The notes under the pieces were generated by a model, which saw nothing but the letters and a program-made list of their open reading frames with translations, made no database searches and had not been told where the DNA came from. From contig PMAK01000228.1 of NCBI GenBank assembly GCA_003153655.1, forward strand, positions 2,500 to 9,239: a DNA stretch of 6,740 nt, written 5' to 3'. This document shows positions 1 through 5,117 of this stretch, piece by piece. The position numbers and the translations under genes were made by a program. This DNA is from Phycisphaerales bacterium. Lineage in GTDB: Bacteria > Planctomycetota > Phycisphaerae > Tepidisphaerales > Tepidisphaeraceae. How positions within the stretch are numbered: position 1 is the first letter of the stretch; each line of letters begins with the position of its first letter.

Positions 1-201
1 ATTTTACGAGAGCCTCGGGGGGGCGGTGGGTTTGGTTACGATCCCCTTTTTCTCGTCGATGCTCTCGGCAAAACCACAGGGGAATTGGCGGCTGACGAGA
101 AGCACCGAATCAGCCACCGCGGGAAGGCATTACGTCGAATGAAGTTGCTGATGGATCGAACGGGACTGACTGTGGTCGGGGCTCCCCTTTCAGATAGATG
201 A
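1..201 (+). CDS. rdgB: RdgB/HAM1-type XTP/dITP pyrophosphatase, 3' end (partial)
   Basis: This is the C-terminal part (66 residues, stop TGA at 199-201) of a non-canonical purine NTP pyrophosphatase. The family hydrolyses XTP, dITP and ITP to the monophosphate plus pyrophosphate in the cytosol, keeping deaminated purines out of DNA and RNA. Reading frame 1 from the window edge gives the family signature [13 protein letters not shown] (residues 5-17 of the fragment). It is followed by a T-x-x-EL segment and [11 protein letters not shown] (about 34-44), the conserved helix that contacts the base and phosphate. Both motifs sit in their usual order and spacing, so the identification is firm although the N-terminal half lies outside the window. 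A run of seven G falls in the PRGGGG codons. The universal stress protein gene starts 22 bp downstream on the same strand. Confidence 0.93.
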   Translation: MLREPRGGGGFGYDPLFLVDALGKTTGELAADEKHRISHRGKALRRMKLLMDRTGLTVVGAPLSDR

Positions 202-216
202 AATCCGGTCTACACT
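187..216 (+). promoter_or_regulatory. Possible promoter of the universal stress protein gene
   Basis: A -10-like TACACT lies at 211-216, with a weak -35-like CTTTCA at 187-192 and an 18-bp spacer, overlapping the end of rdgB. A start site about 7 nt past the -10 would fall on or next to the ATG at 224, which would give a leaderless mRNA. This agrees with the lack of any Shine-Dalgarno sequence before that ATG. The call rests on sequence pattern only; the gene could simply be read from the rdgB transcript. Confidence 0.3.
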
Positions 217-223
217 ACTCGCC

Positions 224-640
224 ATGAGCAGGATTCTGGTGGCTGTCAGCAGCCCGTGGGCAGCGGAAAAAGTGGTGACGCCGCTTGTTGAATTGGCGCA
301 TCGATTGACCGCGGATGTCCTGGTCGTTCACGTTTCGCGGCCCAGCGGCGGCCAAATGCGCGAGCAGGAGCAAGCCGACGGGGAAGCGGCGATCAGCCTG
401 CTTCGCACAAAGCTGCAGGAACGGGAAGTAAACGTCCAAACCCTCCTGATGTTCAGCGATGACATCGCGCGGGCGATTTTGAATACCGCAACCGAGCGCG
501 AAGTGACGCTGATCGTCCTCGGATTGACCGGAAAGAACATTTTTGCACGCCTGCTGGCGGGGAACGTGCCGGTGGAATTGATTAAGAACACAAGAATTCC
601 GGTTCTACTGTTGCCGCCGGACTGGAATGGCGTGTTGTAG
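224..640 (+). CDS. Universal stress protein, single UspA domain
   Basis: This 138-residue protein has the length and layout of a one-domain UspA family member, a cytosolic Rossmann-like alpha/beta protein that often binds ATP and is induced in stress or growth arrest. The N-terminus (MSRILVAVSSPWAAEKVV) forms the first strand and loop. DVLVVHVSRP (31-40) is the second strand, and VTLIVLG (94-100) leads into the nucleotide loop. That loop reads G100-x2-G103-x9-G113-N114, matching the UspA ATP-binding pattern G-2x-G-9x-G-(S/T) except that Asn replaces the final Ser/Thr. The protein ends in the usual IPVLLLPP strand. The ATG at 224 has no visible Shine-Dalgarno sequence. It lies 22 bp after rdgB, so co-transcription is possible. 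The particular stress or partner cannot be read from the sequence. Confidence 0.88.
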   Translation: MSRILVAVSSPWAAEKVVTPLVELAHRLTADVLVVHVSRPSGGQMREQEQADGEAAISLLRTKLQEREVNVQTLLMFSDDIARAILNTATEREVTLIVLGLTGKNIFARLLAGNVPVELIKNTRIPVLLLPPDWNGVL

Positions 641-657
641 GACCAAGGGCGGGGAAA

Positions 658-690
658 ATTCTGAAAATCCTGTCAACAAATTTTCGGAAT
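658..690. repeat. Inverted repeat upstream of the arginine decarboxylase promoter
   Basis: ATTCTGAAAAT (658-668) and ATTTTCGGAAT (680-690) form an 11-bp stem with one G:U pair and an 11-nt loop. The right arm ends 2 bp before the -35-like box. It could be an operator for a dimeric regulator, or a weak hairpin downstream of the stress-protein gene (stop at 638-640). No T-run follows, so it is not a standard intrinsic terminator. Confidence 0.5.
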
Positions 691-692
691 CT

Positions 693-721
693 CTTTGCGT
701 GCGCGACAATCACGTTATAAT
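693..721 (+). promoter_or_regulatory. Promoter of the arginine decarboxylase gene
   Basis: A perfect TATAAT (-10) lies at 716-721. A CTTTGC at 693-698, spaced by 17 bp, is the best-placed -35 candidate, though it is a poor match to TTGACA. Transcription would begin near 728 and leave a leader of about 50 nt before the ATG at 777. This is the clearest promoter in the window and fixes the decarboxylase start downstream of it. Confidence 0.6.
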
Positions 722-776
722 CCCGCCTCCGCGCGATTCTGAATGCGCTGCGGCAGGCTTAACGGAGAGCTCACGA

Positions 777-1412
777 ATGGTCAACGGCGATGATTTCATG
801 CCCAAAGAGTGCTTTTTCACCAAGGGCGTTGGACGCCATGCACAAAAATTGATGAGCTTTGAGTTGGCGCTGCGAGATGCCGGCATCGAAAAGCAAAATC
901 TGGTGCGCGTCTCCTCAATTTATCCCACCTCCTGCAAAATCATCCCAGTTAAGGAAGGTACGTCGAAGCTTAAACCTGGGCAGATCACGTTCGTCGTGCT
1001 CGCTGAGACCGCGACGGACGAGCCCAACCGTCTTGTTTGCGCCGGCATCGGCCTGGCGATCCCGCGAAATCATGCACATGGCTATATCGCGGAACATCAC
1101 GGCTATGGGATGAGCGAGAAGAGGACGGAAGATCTCTGCGAAGACCTGGCCGCGACGATGTTGGCGACGACGCTGGGGATTCCGTTTGAGGCGGACAAGA
1201 ATTGGGACGAGCGCGAGCAGCAATACAAGATGAGCGGAGACATCGTGAAAACGCGCGCGGTGGTTCAGACAGCCGAGGGAGACAAGAGTGGGTTGTGGAC
1301 CAGCGTGATTTCCGCGGTCGTGTTTATCCTGGATAAGAACAACGGCGAAAAATCCGCGCCGGAAGCTTCAAATTCGGATAAGACCATCGCCGACCGCATG
1401 GCGGGGACCTAA
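777..1412 (+). CDS. Pyruvoyl-dependent arginine decarboxylase
   Basis: This 211-residue protein belongs to the PvlArgDC family, which decarboxylates L-arginine to agmatine using a self-made pyruvoyl group instead of PLP. Family members cut themselves between two serines; here the site is S46-S47 in NLVRVSSIYP, and S47 would become the pyruvoyl residue. The family's conserved Asn is N41, six residues before S47. The likely catalytic Glu is E106 in GYIAEHHGYG. FFTKGVGRH, SFELALRDAGI and the AIP segment are also family-typical. The ATG at 777 is chosen because GGAG at 764-767 lies 9 bp upstream and the promoter lies at 693-721; an in-frame ATG at 627 would cross that promoter. The last 25 or so residues (DKNNGEKSAPEASN onward) are a polar tail absent from compact archaeal members. 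It supplies the substrate of AguA, encoded convergently next door. pdaD would be the archaeal-style name. Confidence 0.93.
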   Translation: MVNGDDFMPKECFFTKGVGRHAQKLMSFELALRDAGIEKQNLVRVSSIYPTSCKIIPVKEGTSKLKPGQITFVVLAETATDEPNRLVCAGIGLAIPRNHAHGYIAEHHGYGMSEKRTEDLCEDLAATMLATTLGIPFEADKNWDEREQQYKMSGDIVKTRAVVQTAEGDKSGLWTSVISAVVFILDKNNGEKSAPEASNSDKTIADRMAGT

Positions 1413-1431
1413 AAGCTCCAATTTATTCCAC

Positions 1432-2502
1432 TCATTTCGGCTGCTGCTGGCTCAGGCAGTGGATCGCGCCCAATCCCCAGATCAGCTCGACGCAGTCGAT
1501 GCCGATGACTTTATGCCGCGGCAAATGTTGCTGGAGCGTCGCCAGGGCTATGCGGTCATTGCGGCGATCACGGTAGGTCGGAACCAGCAACGCCCCATTC
1601 ACGAAATAAAAGTTGACGTACGTCGCGGGCATCCGCTGTCCGTCGTGAATCATCGGCCGGGGCATGGGGATTTCCACGATCTCAAACGGGCGGCCATTCT
1701 GATTGGTCAGCTTTTGTGCCTGCCTGCGCGCGTCGCGGAGGATGCGGTAGTTGTCGTCCTTGGGATCTTTTTCCATGCCGATGACGATTTTTGTCGGGCT
1801 GATAAACCGGGCGAGGTCATCGACATGACCGTCGGTATCGTCACCCGCGATTCCTCCCGTGAGCCAGCAGATTTTTTTCTGGCCGTAATAATCTTTCAGG
1901 TATTTTTCGATGCGGGATTTGGTGAGCTTCGGATTGCGGTTTTTGTTCAGCAGGCAATCCGTGGTCGTCAGGATCGTTCCGGCTCCATTGAAATCGACGG
2001 CGCCGCCCTCCAAGACGATGCCGGGATAGAAGATCGGAAGTCTCAGTTGCTCGGCGATCCGCGTAGGGACGGCGTCGTCGTCATCATATGGCGGATATTT
2101 TCCGCCCCAAGCGTTGAATGCCCAATCAACGATTGCTTTCTCACGGCGACCCGTTCGGCCCCGGCGAACGACAAACGCCGGCCCGTGATCCCGGCACCAG
2201 CTTTCGTTGGTTTTGATGTGATGAAAGAAAATGTTTCTGAGATTGCAGCCGTGCTCGGTTAGCTGCTCTTTGACGATGCGTTCGTAGTTCCCGTTCGGCA
2301 CATTGACATGAACTTTTTCCCGGGGAGCGATTTCAGCGAAGATGCGCGCGAGGTTTTCGGGAACTGTGTGGTATTTATCAGGAAAGGAAATCCCCTCGGG
2401 GCGTGGCCAACTGAACCACGTTCCTTCATGCGGTGCCCATTCCGGCGGAAAGGAATAGCCCAGGGATGTGGGGGTTTGGCTGAGAACTTTAAGTTTTGGC
2501 AT
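1432..2502 (-). CDS. aguA: Agmatine deiminase
   Basis: This enzyme hydrolyses agmatine to N-carbamoylputrescine and ammonia, the second step from arginine to putrescine. The 356-residue length is normal for the family, a pentein-fold guanidino hydrolase related to peptidyl-arginine deiminases. Visible motifs, in order, are PPEWAPHEGTWFSWP (19-33), RDHGP (104-108), FNAWGGKY (129-136), LEGGAVD (164-170), TDCLLNKNRNP (181-191), DTDGHVDDLARF (222-233, with H226) and the C-terminal GLGAIHCLSQQQP with the nucleophile C349. All expected active-site elements are present. It is the last gene of the holA-aguB unit: its ATG lies 3 bp after the stop of the preceding small gene. I see no Shine-Dalgarno sequence there, so translation probably relies on coupling. 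The gene ends 19 bp from the convergent arginine decarboxylase gene. Confidence 0.96.
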   Translation of the reverse strand: MPKLKVLSQTPTSLGYSFPPEWAPHEGTWFSWPRPEGISFPDKYHTVPENLARIFAEIAPREKVHVNVPNGNYERIVKEQLTEHGCNLRNIFFHHIKTNESWCRDHGPAFVVRRGRTGRREKAIVDWAFNAWGGKYPPYDDDDAVPTRIAEQLRLPIFYPGIVLEGGAVDFNGAGTILTTTDCLLNKNRNPKLTKSRIEKYLKDYYGQKKICWLTGGIAGDDTDGHVDDLARFISPTKIVIGMEKDPKDDNYRILRDARRQAQKLTNQNGRPFEIVEIPMPRPMIHDGQRMPATYVNFYFVNGALLVPTYRDRRNDRIALATLQQHLPRHKVIGIDCVELIWGLGAIHCLSQQQPK

Positions 2503-2505
2503 TAT

Positions 2506-2766
2506 TCAGGACGCTTTTCGATGCCGCTGTCCGCCCTTGCCACGTCTTAGCTGCTCGATACGAATGATGTCATCGAAGCCAAATCGGTCGTAGCTTTTCG
2601 CCTGATGGGTTCCTTGTTTCAGCCCAATGAAAACGAGGACGCCATAACCAAGCAAGTGGGCGACGTCGCGAAATGGAACGTCAAATTTCTTGCCATTTCG
2701 CAAATGAAATCGCAGGGGAATGAATGGCTCCCGAGTCAATTCCTGGCGTACTTCGTCAATCAGCAT
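2506..2766 (-). CDS. Small protein of unknown function, paralogue of its upstream neighbour
   Basis: This is an 86-residue protein that I cannot assign. It begins MLIDEVRQELTREPFIPLR, followed by HL-x2-GK-x2-DV, VAHLL, a hydrophobic strand (GVLVFIGL), YD, and IIRIEQLR. It ends in a strongly basic tail (RRGKGGQRHRK). The order of these elements matches the preceding gene nearly residue for residue, so the two are tandem duplicates. The pattern suggests a small beta-rich domain and recalls short orphan proteins common in planctomycete genomes; that link is from memory and uncertain. ATG at 2766 is preferred because GGAAG lies 8 bp upstream; an in-frame TTG at 2781 falls inside that Shine-Dalgarno region. 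Its position between aguB and aguA suggests it is co-expressed with the putrescine pathway, but shows no function. Confidence 0.8.
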   Translation of the reverse strand: MLIDEVRQELTREPFIPLRFHLRNGKKFDVPFRDVAHLLGYGVLVFIGLKQGTHQAKSYDRFGFDDIIRIEQLRRGKGGQRHRKAS

Positions 2767-2807
2767 CGTTTTCGCTTCCAATTGTGCGTTGTTTCTGAAA
2801 GTTTTAA

Positions 2808-3035
2808 TTAGGTCAAACGAACCTGCTCCAATCTTTCGATATTTCGCAATGCCACCACATCGTAACCGCTCTCCCTGCTATGGGGAACATGAATGATCAG
2901 GACGGAGTTCTGCAACATCCAAGCCACGCCGGGCGCGGCAATGTCGAGCGTTTTGCCACTTACCAAATGCATTCGCAATGGAATGAACGGCTGTTTTTTG
3001 AGTTCTGATCGCAGGTCTTCGCTCGTCACGGTCAT
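2808..3035 (-). CDS. Small protein of unknown function, overlapping the end of aguB
   Basis: This is a 75-residue protein of unknown function. It begins MTVTSEDLRSELKKQ, then PFIPLR (16-21), HL-x2-GK-x2-DI (23-32), a VAWML segment, a hydrophobic strand (SVLIIHV), YD and NIERLEQVR. By eye, about 19 of the first 40 alignable positions are identical to the next gene (2506-2766), including PFIPLR, HL, GK, VA and VL, so the pair arose by duplication. It lacks that neighbour's basic tail. The ATG at 3035-3033 overlaps the aguB TGA (3034-3032) as ATGA, which implies translational coupling, and a GAAGAG lies just upstream. A longer in-frame start at 3158 would lie well inside aguB and is rejected. 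The next gene begins 41 bp downstream. Confidence 0.8.
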   Translation of the reverse strand: MTVTSEDLRSELKKQPFIPLRMHLVSGKTLDIAAPGVAWMLQNSVLIIHVPHSRESGYDVVALRNIERLEQVRLT

Positions 3036-3982
3036 TTGCTCTTCACGCGCGTCTCGATATCCACAAACCGCTTCGTCAAATCCCCATAGGCGTCGATCCG
3101 CCGGTCGCGCAGGAACGGCCAATGCGTTCGGCTGAATTCCACCTTCTCCAGATCGCAATCGGCGATGAGCACTTCTTCTTTGCTGCTTGAGGCCTTCTTG
3201 ATGATCTGGCCGTTCGGAGCGGCAATGAAGGACTGGCCCCAGAACTGAATTCCATCGGGATTCACCGGCTTGCCGTCGGGCCCGAGGATTTTTTCTAGGC
3301 CGATCCGATTGGGGGCGCAGACGTAACAGCCATTGGCGACGGCGTGGCTGCGTTGGATCAGTTCCCAGCTTTCATGTTGGGCCTGTCCATGCTCCGCTTT
3401 TTCGTGCGGATGCCAGCCGATGGCGGTGGGATAGAAGAGAATCTGTGCGCCCTGCAATGCGGTGAGTCGGGCGGCTTCGGGAAACCATTGGTCCCAGCAG
3501 ATCAGCACGCCGATCTTCGCGTATTTGGTTTGCCAGACGCGAAATCCGGTGTCGCCGGGCGTGAAATAGAATTTTTCGTAATAAAGCGGGTCGTCGGGGA
3601 TGTGCATCTTGCGGTAGATGCCGAGAATTGAACCATCGGCGTCGATCACGGCGGCGGTGTTGTGATAAAGGCCATCCGCTCTTTTTTCGAACAGCGAGGC
3701 GATGATGACAATGCGGTGTTTCCGGGCAAGTTTGCTGAAGGCGTCGGTGCTGGGGCCGGGGATTTTTTCGGCCAGGTTGAAAAAACGGTGATCCTCGACC
3801 TGGCAGAAATATTGCGAGCGGAATAGCTCCTGCGTGCAGACGATCTTTGCCCCGGACTTGGCGGCGCGCTCGACCAGTCGTATCTGATTTTTCAGGTTCG
3901 TTACGCCGTCAGGCCCGCACGCCATTTGAGTGAGGCCGACGGGGACAATACTCGCGGTATTTTCTGTTTTTTTTCGTTTCAT
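3032..3982 (-). CDS. aguB: N-carbamoylputrescine amidohydrolase
   Basis: This enzyme converts N-carbamoylputrescine to putrescine, CO2 and ammonia, completing the route that begins with the arginine decarboxylase and AguA. It is a 316-residue member of the nitrilase/carbon-nitrogen hydrolase superfamily. The catalytic triad is visible: E52 in CTQELF, K125 in YRKMHIPD and C162 in LICWDQWFPEAAR. The motifs around the active site (PLYYEKFYFTPGD, FYPTAIGW and NRIG) are those of plant and bacterial N-carbamoylputrescine amidases rather than generic nitrilases. About 14 residues precede the usual first strand (VPVGLTQMA). The ATG (3982-3980) overlaps the holA stop as ATGA. The best Shine-Dalgarno candidates (GAGAGG and AGGGGA, 3989-3997) lie inside the 3' arm of a strong palindrome, so initiation may depend on ribosomes finishing holA. 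Confidence 0.95.
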   Translation of the reverse strand: MKRKKTENTASIVPVGLTQMACGPDGVTNLKNQIRLVERAAKSGAKIVCTQELFRSQYFCQVEDHRFFNLAEKIPGPSTDAFSKLARKHRIVIIASLFEKRADGLYHNTAAVIDADGSILGIYRKMHIPDDPLYYEKFYFTPGDTGFRVWQTKYAKIGVLICWDQWFPEAARLTALQGAQILFYPTAIGWHPHEKAEHGQAQHESWELIQRSHAVANGCYVCAPNRIGLEKILGPDGKPVNPDGIQFWGQSFIAAPNGQIIKKASSSKEEVLIADCDLEKVEFSRTHWPFLRDRRIDAYGDLTKRFVDIETRVKSK

Positions 3983-4965
3983 AGTATTTCCCCTCTCCCC
4001 GGTGTACCGGGGAGAGGGGATAAAAGGTCATTGGCGAGCGATAGTAAGAATCGTTCTACATTTTCGGCTGCGTCGCCGACGCCGGTCTTGGTTTGGAAAT
4101 CGATCTCGGCAAGCAGATCGACGGCGCGGCGGCGGCCACGGTCGCCCAGTGATTGTACGGTATCCACGAATTGCTGCTGAATGTCGCGCGGCCAGATGCG
4201 GAGCGCCTGTCCTATGGTGAAAGTGTTTTGCCCCTCGCAGAGCATCGTCTGGGCTTTGCGGACATTTTCGAGCCAGATGCACAGCCAGGTGACGGCGCGG
4301 AACTCAGCCGATGAATCGCCCTGAACGAGTTGCCGCCAGCGGCGGACGGCTTCGGCGGGATCGCCGCTGCCGAGGGCATTGGTCAGATCCCACATCTCGC
4401 GCTCGCGTTGAAATGCCACGCTTTGGCTGACTTCGTCGGCGCCGATGCGGGAGGAGGGCGATACCAGCGCTAATTTCGCGAGCTCGCCGTCAATTCTTCC
4501 GAGGTCAGCGCCGATATAGTCCGCAAGGAGTTCGGCCGCTTCAGAAGCGACAGTCAGCTTGTGGGCTGTTTTTCCGCGATCAATGATCCAGCCCCGAAGA
4601 TCCTTCGGCGGCTGGCATTGAACAATCTGCCCGGTTTTGGCGATCGCCTTGTAAATCCGCTGATTGGATGGAAGCGAACTGAATCGCAGCACCAGCGTGG
4701 CGCTGTCCGAAGGTTGGGCGACATAATCTTCCATCTGCTCGCGGAAGCGGGAAACGAATTCATCCGCGTTGCGAACGGCCACCACCTTGGCGCTGCCAAA
4801 CATCGCAAAGCTTCGAAGCTCATCCAGAATATCCGCGAGATCGGCGGTTTCGCCGTCGGCGTCGATGCGCTGCGCATCAGGCGGCAACTCCGCGACGATT
4901 TTTTGCAGCGCCTCCTGTTGAAGCAGGGCGTCTGCACCGACCAGAGCATAGACGGGCTTGGGCAT
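3979..4965 (-). CDS. holA: DNA polymerase III subunit delta
   Basis: HolA is the clamp-loader subunit that opens the beta sliding clamp during replication. The 328-residue length is typical. Family features include an N-terminal YALVGADALLQQEAL segment (6-20), a FAMFGSAKVVAVRNAD segment (53-68) that corresponds to the strand after the first helices, and LLADYIGADLGRIDGELAKL (146-165), the diagnostic delta-family motif. They also include a C-terminal helical collar ending EIDFQTKTGVGDAAENVERFLLSL (287-310, with the conserved D-x3-KTG). Sequence conservation is otherwise loose, as usual for delta. The last residues (SPLPGTPGRGEIL, 316-328) are encoded by a 32-bp palindrome and look like a repeat-derived tail. 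The ATG at 4965 has no Shine-Dalgarno sequence but lies 8 nt past a -10-like box. It heads a five-gene minus-strand unit and overlaps aguB by 4 bp. Confidence 0.92.
   Translation of the reverse strand: MPKPVYALVGADALLQQEALQKIVAELPPDAQRIDADGETADLADILDELRSFAMFGSAKVVAVRNADEFVSRFREQMEDYVAQPSDSATLVLRFSSLPSNQRIYKAIAKTGQIVQCQPPKDLRGWIIDRGKTAHKLTVASEAAELLADYIGADLGRIDGELAKLALVSPSSRIGADEVSQSVAFQREREMWDLTNALGSGDPAEAVRRWRQLVQGDSSAEFRAVTWLCIWLENVRKAQTMLCEGQNTFTIGQALRIWPRDIQQQFVDTVQSLGDRGRRRAVDLLAEIDFQTKTGVGDAAENVERFLLSLANDLLSPLPGTPGRGEIL
3989..3997 (-). promoter_or_regulatory. aguB ribosome binding site sequestered in a hairpin arm
   Basis: On the minus strand GAGAGG (3992-3997, 9 nt from the ATG) and AGGGGA (3989-3994, 6 nt from the ATG) are the only Shine-Dalgarno-like sequences before aguB. 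Both lie wholly in the 3' arm of the 32-bp palindrome. The same GAGAGG is used at similar spacing by the gene at 6190. Folding would hide the site; a ribosome reading to the holA stop (3979-3981) would open it. Confidence 0.5.
3989..4020. repeat. 32-bp palindrome at the holA/aguB junction
   Basis: Two 15-bp arms (TCCCCTCTCCCCGGT and ACCGGGGAGAGGGGA) flank a central GT and are exact reverse complements. This would form a very stable GC-rich hairpin in RNA or a cruciform in DNA. It lies inside the coding end of holA, stays in frame, and ends 6 bp before the aguB ATG. It resembles REP-like dispersed palindromes, but I find no second copy in this window. No T-run follows, so it is not a standard terminator. 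Confidence 0.9.
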
Positions 4966-4973
4966 CAGTTCGG

Positions 4974-5002
4974 TTTTTACGTTCCGCCGGATGGTGCGTC
5001 AA
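4974..5002 (-). promoter_or_regulatory. Possible holA promoter
   Basis: Read on the minus strand, TTGACG (4997-5002, five of six matches to the -35 consensus) is followed by a 17-bp spacer and TAAAAA (4974-4979, four of six matches to the -10). Eight nucleotides then separate the -10 from the holA ATG, so transcription would begin at or beside the start codon. No Shine-Dalgarno sequence is present, consistent with a leaderless message for the whole holA-aguA unit. Confidence 0.45.
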
Positions 5003-5034
5003 CGACGAGGGCCGGAACGAACGTCGGCCATGGT

Positions 5035-5063
5035 CTTTCGCTGCAAAATAAATCCGTTACACT
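5035..5063 (+). promoter_or_regulatory. Possible promoter of the unknown gene at 5118
   Basis: A -10-like TACACT at 5058-5063 is preceded by a CTTTCG (5035-5040) at 17 bp. This matches the layout seen before the stress-protein gene (CTTTCA and TACACT, both also preceded by AAATCCG just upstream of the -10). A start site near 5070 would leave a leader of about 48 nt. It is divergent from the possible holA promoter. Support is pattern similarity only. Confidence 0.35.
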
Positions 5064-5117
5064 CGGGGCTACTGGGACCGATCGGAATTCAGGAGCCGGC
5101 CTCGGATGGGAGAGCGC

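Noticed and set aside
627..776. In-frame N-terminal extension of the arginine decarboxylase gene from ATG 627
   Set aside because: It crosses the inverted repeat and the TATAAT promoter, overlaps the end of the stress-protein gene, and adds 50 residues unlike the family. ATG 777 has a good Shine-Dalgarno sequence.
1459..2262. Long plus-strand open frame (267 codons) antisense to aguA
   Set aside because: It is the mirror of a clearly identified gene. Its translation shows no family motif, and no ribosome binding site supports it.
3036..3158. Longer start (3158) for the first small protein
   Set aside because: The added 41 residues lie wholly within aguB coding sequence in another frame and do not align with the paralogue; the ATGA overlap at 3035 gives the natural start.
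3989..4020. The palindrome as an intrinsic terminator
   Set aside because: It lies inside the holA coding region, has no T-run on either strand, and is followed at once by the coupled aguB gene.
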